Source: Austwickia sp. (GTDB lineage Bacteria > Actinomycetota > Actinomycetes > Actinomycetales > Dermatophilaceae). Taken from it: a stretch of DNA of 64,000 nt. The notes beneath the pieces were generated by a model, which did no database searches, had not been told where the DNA came from, and worked only from the letters and a program-made list of their open reading frames with translations. The first letter of the stretch is position 1; the number at the start of each line of letters is the position of its first letter. The stretch is taken from positions 2,976,001 through 3,040,000 of the forward strand of contig CP064985.1 in NCBI GenBank assembly GCA_016699675.1, written 5' to 3'. Below are positions 12,907 through 22,057 of this stretch, in pieces. A program made the position numbers and the translations under genes.

Positions 12907-13165
12907 GGTCGTCATGGGGAAGCAGGGCCGTATCGTTGTCCCGGCGGACGTGCGTTCCCTGCTAGGCCTCCGCGAGGGCGACACGTTGCGCGTTGACGTG
13001 GTCGACGGCGCCGTCACCCTACGGCCGCAACCGGACCCGAAGACGGCGGCCGACCTGCTGTACGGGATGCTGGCGCCCCTCGTCCCCGAGCGAAGCCTCG
13101 TGGACGAGCTCATCAGCGACCGGCGGGCCGAGGCGGCGCGGGAAGCCGGTCGAGGGATCGAGTGA
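12896..13165 (+). CDS. AbrB/MazE-type antitoxin (VapB-like)
   Basis: An 89-aa SpoVT/AbrB swapped-hairpin DNA-binding protein (MGKQGRIVVPADVRSLLGLREGDTLRV near the N-terminus) with a C-terminal tail expected to wrap the toxin. It overlaps the downstream PIN-domain gene by 4 bases (GTGA), the standard antitoxin-first arrangement. The ATG at 12896 lies inside a palindrome likely to be its own operator. The protein should neutralise the PIN ribonuclease and repress the operon. Confidence 0.9.
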   Translation: MSATVVMGKQGRIVVPADVRSLLGLREGDTLRVDVVDGAVTLRPQPDPKTAADLLYGMLAPLVPERSLVDELISDRRAEAAREAGRGIE

Positions 13166-13548
13166 TCGTCCTCGACGCCTCCGCGGTTCTCGCGCTCGTG
13201 CAGGCCGAGCCCGGGGGTGAGGTCGTCCGTGCGGCCCTGGCGTCCGGTGAGCCCGCTGTTCTGGGGGCCGCTAACTGGGCGGAATGTGTCGGCAAGCTCG
13301 TCGATGCTGGAGGGGACAGCAGGGCCGTCCGACGCCGCCTGGATCCGCTGGTACGCGTGGTCCCCGTGACGGAGGACGATGCCAACCTGGCGGGAGCTCT
13401 GCGCGCGAAGCCCTGGGCGCGGCCGCTATCGCTCGGGGACCGGCTGTGCCTCGCGCTGGCCGCCCGGATTCCGAACGAGCGCGTCCTCACCGCCGACCGG
13501 GCCTGGGCCGCGTGCGATCTGCCGCTCACCGTCTCCGTCATCCGATAG
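13162..13548 (+). CDS. PIN-domain ribonuclease toxin (VapC-like)
   Basis: A 128-aa PIN-domain protein. The acidic Mg2+-binding residues are all present: D5 (VLDASA), E41 (NWAEC), D93 (SLGDRLCLALA) and D112 (TADRAW). VapC toxins cut tRNA or rRNA and stop translation when the labile antitoxin is lost; the target here is unknown. Its last 11 bases overlap the stop end of the convergent amidase gene, so neither gene can have its own terminator there. Confidence 0.92.
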   Translation: MIVLDASAVLALVQAEPGGEVVRAALASGEPAVLGAANWAECVGKLVDAGGDSRAVRRRLDPLVRVVPVTEDDANLAGALRAKPWARPLSLGDRLCLALAARIPNERVLTADRAWAACDLPLTVSVIR

Positions 13549-14926
13549 GCGGCGGACCCCACGGCCGCAGGCGTTCCAGCTGGGCTGCTAGCGGGAGCAA
13601 GCACGTCTCGTCACTGTGCGGCGCGTAGAGCTGGACGCCGACCGGGAGGCCGCCCACCGCGCCGCCGGGGACCGAGACCGCGGCATGGCCGGTGACATTA
13701 GCCAGCGTCGTGAACGCCACCATGGGCAACGAGCGCAGCAAGGCCCGGCTGCTCCCGGCTCCGTCGAGGCGGGCCAGCCGCGGCGGGAGGCAGGCCAGCG
13801 TGGGGGACAGGACCACGTCGCAGGCGGCGAAGCGGCGCTCTACCGCCGCCCGGATCCGGTCGGCCCGGCGGATCGCCTGCAGCCGGACCTGCGGCTGCAC
13901 CCACGCCCCTGCCCGCAGCGAGGACCGGGTCCGGGCCTCCAGCCGGTCCGGGTGCTCGACGTGCGCGGCCTCGCCGCGCAGCGCCGCGTAGAACAGCGGC
14001 AGGAAGGCCGGCTGGGCGTCCGGCCAGCGGCCCGGCAGCTCGGTGACGGCGTGCCCGGCGCTGGCCAGGACCTGCGCCACCTCGGCGACGACCGCGGCCA
14101 CCCGGCGGTCGGTCCGCAGCCCGGGCCACGGTGGACGGGTCAGCACCCCGATCCGCAGCCGGCCGGGATCGCGGGCGGCCGCCGCCGCGAACGGTTCGGC
14201 GGGCTCGGGAGCCGCGTACCGGTCCACCCGCGTCGCCCCGCGGATCACGTCGTACGTCGTCGCGCAGTCGGCCACGTTCCTCGTCAGCGGCCCGGTCGTG
14301 CCCAGCGGGCCCCACAGGTCCGGCCACGGCGCGGTGCTGACCCGGCCCCGCACCGGCTTGAGCCCGAGGATTCCGCAGCACGACGCCGGGACGCGGATCG
14401 AGCCGCCGCCGTCGCCGGCGATCGCGACGGGCACGCACCCGGTCGCGACCGCCGCCGCGGAACCGCCGCTGCTGCCCCCAGGCGAGCGGGTGGGATCCCA
14501 CGGGTTGCGGGTGGCCCCCCAGGCGGCCCCCTCGGTGAAGGGGAACTGGCCGAACTCGGGCATGTGCGTGGTGCCGACGACGATCGCGCCCGCCCCCCGG
14601 AGCCGCCGAACGACTTCCGAGTCCTCCTGGGCCGGCGTCGAATTGGAGCGGCCGCCATGGGTGGTGACGAGTCCGGCGACGTCGTACGCGGCCTTCACGG
14701 CCACCGGCACTCCCGCGAGCGGGCCCTCCGCGGCGCGCTCGTCGAGGGCGGCGGCCTCGGCCAGGGCCGCGTCCCTGCGGACCACGTCGAACGCGCGTAG
14801 CTGTGGGTCGAGCCGGGCGATGCGGTCGAGCGCGGCGGTCACCACGTCGACGCAGCGGACCTGCCCCGTCCGGACGGCCTGGGCGATCTCGACGGCGGAG
14901 GCTGCGGGGGAGCGCGGATCGGTCAT
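13538..14926 (-). CDS. Amidase-signature family hydrolase
   Basis: A 462-aa amidase of the Ser-cisSer-Lys class. The triad can be placed at K78 (VPVAVKAAYD), S152/S153 in the GSSGGS loop and nucleophile S176 (GDGGGSIRVP). It is not GatA by context, because no gatB or gatC is adjacent; it is probably a catabolic amide or ester hydrolase. It is divergent from the RraA-like gene with only 43 bases between them, which suggests shared control. The tail overlaps vapC by 11 bases. Confidence 0.88.
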   Translation of the reverse strand: MTDPRSPAASAVEIAQAVRTGQVRCVDVVTAALDRIARLDPQLRAFDVVRRDAALAEAAALDERAAEGPLAGVPVAVKAAYDVAGLVTTHGGRSNSTPAQEDSEVVRRLRGAGAIVVGTTHMPEFGQFPFTEGAAWGATRNPWDPTRSPGGSSGGSAAAVATGCVPVAIAGDGGGSIRVPASCCGILGLKPVRGRVSTAPWPDLWGPLGTTGPLTRNVADCATTYDVIRGATRVDRYAAPEPAEPFAAAAARDPGRLRIGVLTRPPWPGLRTDRRVAAVVAEVAQVLASAGHAVTELPGRWPDAQPAFLPLFYAALRGEAAHVEHPDRLEARTRSSLRAGAWVQPQVRLQAIRRADRIRAAVERRFAACDVVLSPTLACLPPRLARLDGAGSSRALLRSLPMVAFTTLANVTGHAAVSVPGGAVGGLPVGVQLYAPHSDETCLLPLAAQLERLRPWGPPPIG

Positions 14927-14969
14927 GGGTCTACTGTGCTCCTCACCGATCGAGCCCAGGAGGTACGCC

Positions 14970-15653
14970 GTGACCGAGTCCGACCTGACCCCGGCCGGGT
15001 TGGCCGCGCTCGCCGAGCGGGTCCGCGTCGTCGACACCACGGCGATCAGCGACCGGGCCGGCCTGACCCGCGTGCTGACCAGCGCCATTGCTCTGCGGTC
15101 GGCGGCGGGATTCGTGTGCGCGACGGCGTACACCGTTCGGGTGCGGCGCGACTTCTTCCCCCTCGCGTGGGCGGTCGAGCACGCGCCGCGCGGCAGCGTG
15201 CTCGTGGTGGACGGGGGTGGGGAGGAGTTTGCCTACGCGGGCGAGATCATCGCTCGCGGCGCGCTGGCGCGAGGCCTGGCGGGGATCATCGTGGATGGCG
15301 GGTACCGGGACATCGGATACGTGCGGGACTGTGCGCTGCCCATCTACTCCCGGTGGATCACCCCGTTCTCCCGCAGCGGGACCGAGCTGGGCGAGTATGA
15401 GATCCCCGTGACCTGCGGCGGCGTGACCGTTAACCCCGGCGACGTGGTGATCGCCGACGCCGAGGGGATTATCGTCCTCGACCCGGCCCACGCCGAGGCA
15501 GCGGTGGCCGGCGCCCACGAGGTCAAGGCGGCCGAGCAGCGCGTCCTCGATCGGCTGGCCGCGGGGGCGACGCTGTCCGACTGCGTCGGTCTGGCCGAGC
15601 ACGCCGCGGAGCTCGCGGCCGGACGGAGCCACCGCCTGGGCTTCACGGTCTAG
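14970..15653 (+). CDS. RraA / HMG-aldolase-like family protein
   Basis: A 227-aa protein of the RraA-like fold, once annotated as demethylmenaquinone methyltransferase. Many members are 4-hydroxy-4-methyl-2-oxoglutarate/oxaloacetate aldolases or lyases. The signature region GIIVDGGYRDIGYVRD contains the G-x-R-D metal/substrate motif, followed by GGVTVNPGDVVIADAEG. The GTG at 14970 has an ideal AGGAGGT ribosome site six bases upstream. Pairing with a divergent amidase hints at a small catabolic unit, but the substrate is unknown. Confidence 0.82.
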   Translation: MTESDLTPAGLAALAERVRVVDTTAISDRAGLTRVLTSAIALRSAAGFVCATAYTVRVRRDFFPLAWAVEHAPRGSVLVVDGGGEEFAYAGEIIARGALARGLAGIIVDGGYRDIGYVRDCALPIYSRWITPFSRSGTELGEYEIPVTCGGVTVNPGDVVIADAEGIIVLDPAHAEAAVAGAHEVKAAEQRVLDRLAAGATLSDCVGLAEHAAELAAGRSHRLGFTV

Positions 15654-16003
15654 CCCGGCCCTATCGATCCACCGCCCGATCGCCCGATCGCCCGATCTCC
15701 CGTGCTCACGGTTGCGGGTCGAGCGCTCGCGGTAGTGGGTAGCGCTGACGGTTGCGGCTGGCGCAGACGGTGGTGGTGACAACCACGACCGTGAGCACCA
15801 ACCACCACCGGGAGCACCAACCACCACCATGAGCGTCAGCTGCCGGGGCGGCCGTTAGCGGCAGGTAGGCGCAGGGGCGGTGCCGCCGTACGGCGTACGG
15901 CGTTGTCCGCGAAGCGAGACCCGCCCGCTCGGGGTGCGAGCGAGGCGTGGGCGCCTGGGTAGCGTGAGCGCTGACACCCAGCCGCAGCACCGTGGAGGCA
16001 CCC
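15654..16003. repeat. 350-base gene-free spacer with tandem and inverted repeats
   Basis: CGCCCGAT is repeated three times head to tail (15673-15696). An 11-base inverted pair follows (GTGCTCACGGT 15702-15712; ACCGTGAGCAC 15788-15798), then a 17-base unit GAGCACCAACCACCACC present twice (15793-15809, 15812-15828). Near 15888-15905 is the palindrome GTACGGCGTAC. No credible coding frame is seen; the region separates two plus-strand genes. Confidence 0.8.
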
Positions 16004-17269
16004 ATGTCGCAGGTCGACACCTCGGCCCTCGCCGCCGTCGCGCCGGAGGCGCGCCGCCGTTACGACGAGTACGTCGCGGCCGGCCTCAAACTCGACATCA
16101 CCCGCGGCAAGCCCTGCGCGGCCCAGCTCGACCTGGCCGAGGGGATGCTCGCCCTGCCCGGGGCCGGCGATCACGCCAGCGACGTCGAGGGCGACCTGCG
16201 CAACTACGGCGGCGCCCCGAAGGGCCTGCAGCAGCTCCGCGAGATCTTCGCCCCGCTGATCGACGTCCCCGTGGACCAGATCGTGATCCGCGACAACGCC
16301 TCGCTCGCGCTGATGCACCTGTGCGTGGCGAGCTCGTTCTTCCACACCTTGCCGGGCGGGGGAGCGCCCTGGCGGCCCGGCGAGGTCACCTTCCTGGCAC
16401 CCAGCCCCGGCTACGACCGGCACTTCGCCGTGTGCGACGAGCTGGGCGTCAAGTTGCGCCCGGTGGCGATGACCCCGACCGGCCCGGACATGGCCGAGGT
16501 GGAGGCGCTGGTCGCGGCGGACGCCTCGATCAAGGGCATGTGGTGCGTGCCGAAGTACAGCAACCCGACGGGGGTGACCTACAGCGACGAGACCGTACGT
16601 CGTCTCGCGGCGATGCCGACCGCCGCCGGCGACTTCCGGCTCTACTGGGACAACGCCTACGCGATCCATCACCTCGCCGAGGAGCACGACGAGCTCCTGC
16701 CGATCCTGGCCGAGTGCGAGGCGGCCGGGAACCGCGACCGGGCCTTCGTCTTCGCCTCGACGTCCAAGGTCACCATGGCCGGCTCGGGCGTCTCGTTCTT
16801 CGCGTCCTCCCCGGCGAACGTCGCGTGGTTCCTCAAGCGCGACGACATCCGCTCGATCGGCCCCGACAAGATCAACCAGCTGCGGCACCTGCGTTTCTTC
16901 GGGGACACCGACGGCATCGTCGGCCACATGGAGAAGCACCGTGCGGTACTGGCGCCCAAGTTCGAGACCGTGGGCAAGACCCTGGCCGCCGACCTCGGGG
17001 CGCTGGGCGTCGCCTCCTGGACCGACCCCAAGGGCGGCTACTTCGTCAGCCTGGACGTCGTCCCCGGCACGGCCAAGCGCGTCGTCGAGCTGGCCAAGTC
17101 CGCCGGCGTGGCGCTGACGCCCGCGGGCGCCACCTACCCCGGTGGGGTCGACCCGCAGGACCGCAACATCCGCATCGCCCCCACGTTCCCCACCCAGGAG
17201 GAACTGGAGCGGGCGCTCGGCGTCCTCACCACCTGCGTGATCGTCGCCGCCGCGGACAAGCTGCTCTGA
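16004..17269 (+). CDS. aspT: Aspartate aminotransferase, class Ic
   Basis: PLP enzyme of 421 aa making aspartate from oxaloacetate and glutamate. It is strongly similar, from memory, to Corynebacterium glutamicum AspT: shared blocks include LDLTRGKP-like LDITRGKP, RNYGG, SPGYDRH, NPTGVTYS, YWDNAYA and the lysine site FASTSKVTMAG (K255). These put it in the MocR-like Aminotran group rather than the classic AspC group. The ATG at 16004 (MSQVD) is favoured over an ATG four codons upstream. It is a single gene. Confidence 0.92.
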   Translation: MSQVDTSALAAVAPEARRRYDEYVAAGLKLDITRGKPCAAQLDLAEGMLALPGAGDHASDVEGDLRNYGGAPKGLQQLREIFAPLIDVPVDQIVIRDNASLALMHLCVASSFFHTLPGGGAPWRPGEVTFLAPSPGYDRHFAVCDELGVKLRPVAMTPTGPDMAEVEALVAADASIKGMWCVPKYSNPTGVTYSDETVRRLAAMPTAAGDFRLYWDNAYAIHHLAEEHDELLPILAECEAAGNRDRAFVFASTSKVTMAGSGVSFFASSPANVAWFLKRDDIRSIGPDKINQLRHLRFFGDTDGIVGHMEKHRAVLAPKFETVGKTLAADLGALGVASWTDPKGGYFVSLDVVPGTAKRVVELAKSAGVALTPAGATYPGGVDPQDRNIRIAPTFPTQEELERALGVLTTCVIVAAADKLL

Positions 17270-17539
17270 CCTCGCGACGTCGTACGGCGTACGGCGGTTC
17301 GTTCTTCGTCGTTTGTACGACGGGCGGTACGTCGTGCCTCGTACGGCGTGTAGGAAGTGGCGGGCCGGACGGGAGCCGACCGCAGCGCGCCCGCGCGACC
17401 CGGCGTACGACCGTTCATCGCTGGCCAACCGACCGTCTGCCGCGGGCGACCGGTCGGTTCCGGCGCGCCCTGTCCATAATGTCGACCGACGGTCGTGGCG
17501 CCGATACTGTTCCCTCACTCGGGTACTAGAGGAGGGGCA

Positions 17540-20083
17540 ATGGCGCCCAGCGTGGAAACGACTTCGGATCTCACCCTCGGTTCGGACAGCCTGACGATCG
17601 TGCTGGTGGTGGGCGTCGTAGCCCTCGGGGCGCTGGTGATGGGCGCCGTGTTCCGACGACAGGTCCTGCAGTGCCCGACGGGTACGCCGCGCATGGTCGA
17701 GATCGCCCGCGCCGTGCAGGAGGGCGCCGCCGCCTACCTGAACCGCCAGATGCGCACCCTCGCGTGGTTTGTCCTCCTGGTCTTCCTCCTCCTCTTCCTG
17801 CTCCCCGCCGACGACGGTTCGATCCGCATGGGCCGCAGCGCGTTCTTCGTGGTCGGCGCGCTCTTCTCGGCGACGATCGGCTACGTGGGCATGACGCTGG
17901 CCGTCCAGGCCAACGTGCGCGTCGCGGCCGCGTCCCGGGACGGCGACCGCACCCCCGGCTTCCGGATCGCCGTCCGCACCGGCGGGGCGGTCGGCATGAC
18001 CACCGTCGGCCTGGGGCTGCTGGGCGCGGCCGTCGTCGTCCTGATCTTCCGGACCCAGGCACCCGCCGTGCTCGAGGGATTCGGCTTCGGCGCCGCGCTG
18101 CTCGCCATGTTCATGCGGGTCGGCGGCGGCATCTTCACCAAGGCGGCCGACGTCGGCGCCGACCTGGTCGGCAAGGTGGAACAGGGCATCCCCGAGGACG
18201 ACCCCCGCAACGCCGCCACCATCGCGGACAACGTCGGCGACAACGTCGGCGACTGCGCGGGCATGGCCGCCGACCTGTTCGAGAGCTACGCGGTCACGCT
18301 GGTGGCCGCGCTCATCCTGGGCCGCGCCGCGTTCGGCGAACAGGGCCTGGTCTTCCCCCTCGTCGTTCCCGCGATCGGCGCCCTGACCGCCATCCTCGGC
18401 GTCATGGTCACCCGGGTGCGGCCGGGCGAAAACGGCCTGCGCGCCATCAACCGCGGCTTCGCCATCGCGGCCGTCGTGTCGGCGATCACGTGCGCCGCGG
18501 CGTCGTACCTCTACCTGCCCAGCACCTTCGCCGGGCTGCGCGGCATCGACGCGGACGTCGCCGGCCTGGGCCGCGACCCGCGCATGCTCGCCGCGCTCGC
18601 CGTCATCCTCGGCATCCTGCTCGCGTTCATCATCCTGCAGATCACCGGCCACTTCACCGGGACCGACGGCGAACCGACCCGCAACGTCGCCCGTACGTCG
18701 GTCACGGGCGCCGCCACCGTCGTCCTGTCGGGGATCGGCGTGGGCCTGGAGTCCGCGGTCTACACCGCCGCGATCATCGGCATCGCCGTCTACGCGGCGT
18801 TCCTGCTGGGCGGCGGCTCCATCATCGTCTCGCTGTTCCTCATCGCCCTTGCCGGCTGTGGCCTGCTGACCACCGTCGGCGTGATCGTGGCCATGGACAC
18901 CTTCGGGCCGGTCAGCGACAACGCGCAGGGCATCGCGGAGATGTCGGGCGACGTCGACGAGGCCGGGGCGCAGGTCCTCACCGAGTTGGACGCCGTCGGC
19001 AACACCACCAAGGCCATCACCAAGGGCATCGCGATCGCCACGGCCGTGCTCGCGGCGACCGCGCTGTTCGGGTCGTACAACGACGCGGTGACCGAGGCGC
19101 TGCACAAGGCCGGCGCCGCCGCCACCGAGACCCTCGAGGCGTACGCGATCGTCACGCCCTCGACGCTCGTCGGCCTGATCGCGGGCGCGGCCGTCGTGTT
19201 CCTGTTCTCGGGCCTGGCCATCGACGCGGTGACGCGCGCGGCCGGGGCGATCGTGCTGGAGGTCCGCCGGCAGTTCCGGGAGCACCCCGGCATCATGGCG
19301 GGCACCGAGAAGCCCGAATACGGGCGCGTCGTCGACATCTGCACCCGCGACTCGCTGCGCGAGCTGGCCACACCGGGTCTGCTGGCCGCCTTCTCCCCGG
19401 TCGTCATCGGGTTCGCCCTCGGCTTCGGCGCGCTCGCCGGGTTCCTGGCCGGCGCCATCGCCGCCGGCGTGCTCATGGCCGTCTTCCTCGCCAACTCCGG
19501 CGGCGCCTGGGACAACGCCAAGAAGATCGTCGAGGACGGCGCCCACGGCGGCAAGGGCTCCGACGCCCACGCCGCGACCGTCATCGGCGACACCGTCGGC
19601 GACCCGTTCAAGGACACCGCCGGCCCCGCGATCAACCCGCTCATCAAGGTCATGAACCTGGTGGCGGTGCTCATCGCCCCCGCCGTGGTGCAGCTGTCGA
19701 TCGGCTCCGGCGCCAACACCTGGGCCCGGCTTGGCATCGCCGCCGTGGCCGCCGCCATCGTCGTCGTTGCGGTCGACCGGTCCCGCTACCACGCGACCAA
19801 GGACCTGCCGCAGGTCGAGGCAGCCGTCGACGAGGTCTTCCCCGCCGTCGAGTCCGTCAACCCCGTCCCCGACCGGCCCGTCCTCACCCCGCACCTGCCG
19901 CGCAACCTGTTCGAGGCCGGCCGGGACCGCGATAGCGCTGCCACCACGCAGATCCCCGGCGTCGGCGGTTCCACGCCGTTCCCGGAGTCGCCGTTCAGCC
20001 GGGCTATGCGCGTCGGCCGGGGCCGCAAGGACGCCGGGGAGGCAGAGGCGGACCTTAAGGCTGAGGAGCAGCGCAGACCCTAG
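17540..20083 (+). CDS. hppA: Membrane-bound proton-translocating pyrophosphatase, canonical (paralogue 2)
   Basis: An 847-aa integral membrane enzyme hydrolysing PPi and pumping H+. All canonical motifs are present: DVGADLVGKVE (DX7KXE), DNVGDNVGDCAGMAADLFE-type acidic cluster, GNTTKAITKG with the lysine diagnostic of K+-independent H+-pumps, and GDTVGDPFKDT. A cytosolic C-terminal extension of about 90 residues is unusual in length. The ATG at 17540 follows GGAGGGG. It is convergent with ppk2 across a perfect hairpin. Confidence 0.95.
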   Translation: MAPSVETTSDLTLGSDSLTIVLVVGVVALGALVMGAVFRRQVLQCPTGTPRMVEIARAVQEGAAAYLNRQMRTLAWFVLLVFLLLFLLPADDGSIRMGRSAFFVVGALFSATIGYVGMTLAVQANVRVAAASRDGDRTPGFRIAVRTGGAVGMTTVGLGLLGAAVVVLIFRTQAPAVLEGFGFGAALLAMFMRVGGGIFTKAADVGADLVGKVEQGIPEDDPRNAATIADNVGDNVGDCAGMAADLFESYAVTLVAALILGRAAFGEQGLVFPLVVPAIGALTAILGVMVTRVRPGENGLRAINRGFAIAAVVSAITCAAASYLYLPSTFAGLRGIDADVAGLGRDPRMLAALAVILGILLAFIILQITGHFTGTDGEPTRNVARTSVTGAATVVLSGIGVGLESAVYTAAIIGIAVYAAFLLGGGSIIVSLFLIALAGCGLLTTVGVIVAMDTFGPVSDNAQGIAEMSGDVDEAGAQVLTELDAVGNTTKAITKGIAIATAVLAATALFGSYNDAVTEALHKAGAAATETLEAYAIVTPSTLVGLIAGAAVVFLFSGLAIDAVTRAAGAIVLEVRRQFREHPGIMAGTEKPEYGRVVDICTRDSLRELATPGLLAAFSPVVIGFALGFGALAGFLAGAIAAGVLMAVFLANSGGAWDNAKKIVEDGAHGGKGSDAHAATVIGDTVGDPFKDTAGPAINPLIKVMNLVAVLIAPAVVQLSIGSGANTWARLGIAAVAAAIVVVAVDRSRYHATKDLPQVEAAVDEVFPAVESVNPVPDRPVLTPHLPRNLFEAGRDRDSAATTQIPGVGGSTPFPESPFSRAMRVGRGRKDAGEAEADLKAEEQRRP

Positions 20084-20091
20084 CGGGTTGG

Positions 20092-20125
20092 CGCGACGCC
20101 GTCGTCAGTCGCCGACGGCGTCGCG
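20092..20125. terminator. Bidirectional terminator-like hairpin between hppA and ppk2
   Basis: A perfect 13-bp inverted repeat (20092-20104 with 20113-20125) with an 8-base loop, placed between convergent genes and covering the ppk2 stop codon. There is no T-run, as is common in high-GC actinomycetes. Confidence 0.6.
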
Positions 20126-21001
20126 GCCCCGGGTCACCAGGTTCGGGTCGGCCTCGCCGACCACCCGGTGGTCCTTGCCCTGGTACTCGAACTGCGACAG
20201 GAAATAGCGCATCGCGTTGATCCGCGCGCGCTTCTTGTCATTGGACTTGATCGTGATCCACGGCGCGGCGTCGGTGTCCGTCGCCAGGAAGGTCTCCTCC
20301 TTGGCGGCGGTATACGCCTCCCACTTGTCGAGGGACTCCACGTCCATCGGGGACAGCTTCCACTGCCGCACCGGGTCGATCTGGCGGATCGCGAACCGGG
20401 TCCGCTGCTCGGCGCTCGTCACCGAGAACCAGAACTTCGTCAACGACGTGCCCGCCTCGATCAGCATCCGCTCGAACACCGGCGCCTGCTTCAAGAACAG
20501 CGCGTGCTGCTCCTCCGTGCAGAAGCCCATGACCCGCTCTACGCCGCTGCGGTTGTACCAGGACCGGTCGAACAGCACCAGATGCCCGGCCGTGGGGAGA
20601 TTCTGGACGTACCGCTGGAAATACCACTGGCCCTGCTCGGTCGTCGTCGGCGTCCCGAGGGCCACCACGTGGGCAAACCGGGGATTCAGGTGCTCGGTGA
20701 ATCGCTTGATCGTGCCGCCCTTGCCGGCGGCGTCGCGGCCCTCGAAGAGCAGCACGTGGCGGCCGCCGACGTCCTGCGTCCAGTACTGGAACTTGAGCAG
20801 TTCCACCTGCAGGTCGTACTTGAGCTGCTCGTACTCCTCCCGGCTCATCCGGTCGTCGTACGGATAGTCCTCCCGCCAGGTGTCCACCGGAGAACCGCCG
20901 GGATCGATCAGATCCGGATCCGAGCCCGTGATGTCGTGATCGATGGAATAGCCCCGCTCGAGGAGGTCATCGAGATACTCACGGAAGTTCTGCGGCGACA
21001 T
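20105..21001 (-). CDS. ppk2: Polyphosphate kinase 2
   Basis: A 298-aa PPK2 enzyme that transfers phosphate between polyphosphate and nucleotides, usually to make GTP or ATP from polyP. The Walker A is EGRDAAGKGG (about 87-96), the Walker B DRSWYNRSGVERVMG (about 145-159), and the lid region contains RFAIRQIDPVRQWKLSPMD. Length and motifs fit the single-domain class I enzymes. The open frame extends far upstream but has no similarity; ATG 21001 (MSPQNF) is chosen. It lies among two pyrophosphatase genes and pstS. Confidence 0.94.
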   Translation of the reverse strand: MSPQNFREYLDDLLERGYSIDHDITGSDPDLIDPGGSPVDTWREDYPYDDRMSREEYEQLKYDLQVELLKFQYWTQDVGGRHVLLFEGRDAAGKGGTIKRFTEHLNPRFAHVVALGTPTTTEQGQWYFQRYVQNLPTAGHLVLFDRSWYNRSGVERVMGFCTEEQHALFLKQAPVFERMLIEAGTSLTKFWFSVTSAEQRTRFAIRQIDPVRQWKLSPMDVESLDKWEAYTAAKEETFLATDTDAAPWITIKSNDKKRARINAMRYFLSQFEYQGKDHRVVGEADPNLVTRGRDAVGD

Positions 21002-21166
21002 GTGGCGAAGACTAGGGCCGCGGCTTGGCCTAGCGGGAGACTGGAGATGAACAGCGGGACCTGGTAGTGGCACGACGTACGGTTCAGGAGCGGCCGTCGC
21101 ACCGTCGCGAATGCCGAGAGGCGGTCGGGCTCGGGCCGCGGCCGGAGCGGTACCGTGGAAGGCGCT

Positions 21167-22057
21167 ATGACTTCGTCGGCCGACCGAACCTTGCTCTTCG
21201 TCCACGCGCACCCGGACGACGAGACGCTCGCCACCGGGGTCACCGTGGCGCAGCGGGCGATCGAGGGGGCGGACGTCCACGTGCTCACCTGCACGCTCGG
21301 TGACGAGGGCGAGGTGATCCCGGCCGACCTCGCGCATCACCTGTCCGCATTGGACGACACCCTGGGCGCCTACCGGCGGGTGGAGCTGCGCGCCGCGATG
21401 GCGGCCCTCGGGGCGGTCGAGCACGTCCTCGGCGAGGACGTGCGCGGCCCCGGCAACGCCGCGTTTCGGGATTCCGGCATGGCCGGGACGCCGACGATGG
21501 ACCATCCGCGGGCGCTGTGTCGGGTGCCCCTGCACGAGGTGGCGGACGCCATCGGGGAGCACCTGCGCGCGCTTCGGCCGGACGTCGTGGTGACCTACGA
21601 CCCGTGCGGCGGTTATCAACACCCCGATCACGTGCGGGTCCACCAGGCCACCTGCGCGGCGGTCGCGGAGCTCGCGGAGGGGGAGCGGCCGGCGCTGTGG
21701 GCCGTCGTCGTACGCCGTAGCCGGGCCATGGGCGACCGGCGCTGGCTGGCCGAGAACGTGGCGACGCAGGAGCGGATCACCGTGCCGGCGCCCGGCGAGG
21801 ACTACCCGGCGGCGGTCGTCGACGACGCCCTGATTGCCTGGGAGGTGACCGGCGATCTCGCGGCGTTGGCGCGCCGCGACGCCGCTCTCGCCGCGCACCG
21901 AACGCAGGTCCGCTTGGGATCGGGCTGGTACGCGCTCTCCAACGACGTCGCCGCCCGCCTGCAGAGCACCGAGTCCTTCGTGCCCCTCGACCCGGACACC
22001 GGCGACTTCGCGCCGATGCCGCCGGGTGCCACCATCGACGAGCGGAGAGCACCATGA
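21167..22057 (+). CDS. mshB: MshB-like N-acetylglucosaminyl-inositol deacetylase (mycothiol synthesis)
   Basis: A 296-aa zinc deacetylase of the LmbE/PIG-L fold. It removes acetyl from GlcNAc-Ins in mycothiol biosynthesis. Zinc ligands are visible as HAHPDDE (H15, D18) and QHPDH (H155). Length and the motif GDEGEVIPADLAHH match MshB rather than the related conjugate amidase Mca. The ATG at 21167 is used (four codons into a longer frame). It overlaps the following flavin reductase gene by 4 bases (ATGA). Confidence 0.88.
   Translation: MTSSADRTLLFVHAHPDDETLATGVTVAQRAIEGADVHVLTCTLGDEGEVIPADLAHHLSALDDTLGAYRRVELRAAMAALGAVEHVLGEDVRGPGNAAFRDSGMAGTPTMDHPRALCRVPLHEVADAIGEHLRALRPDVVVTYDPCGGYQHPDHVRVHQATCAAVAELAEGERPALWAVVVRRSRAMGDRRWLAENVATQERITVPAPGEDYPAAVVDDALIAWEVTGDLAALARRDAALAAHRTQVRLGSGWYALSNDVAARLQSTESFVPLDPDTGDFAPMPPGATIDERRAP

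Noticed and set aside
15836..19894. 1352-codon minus-strand frame across aspT and the second pyrophosphatase
   Set aside because: No domain, low-complexity composition, and it covers two clear genes on the other strand.
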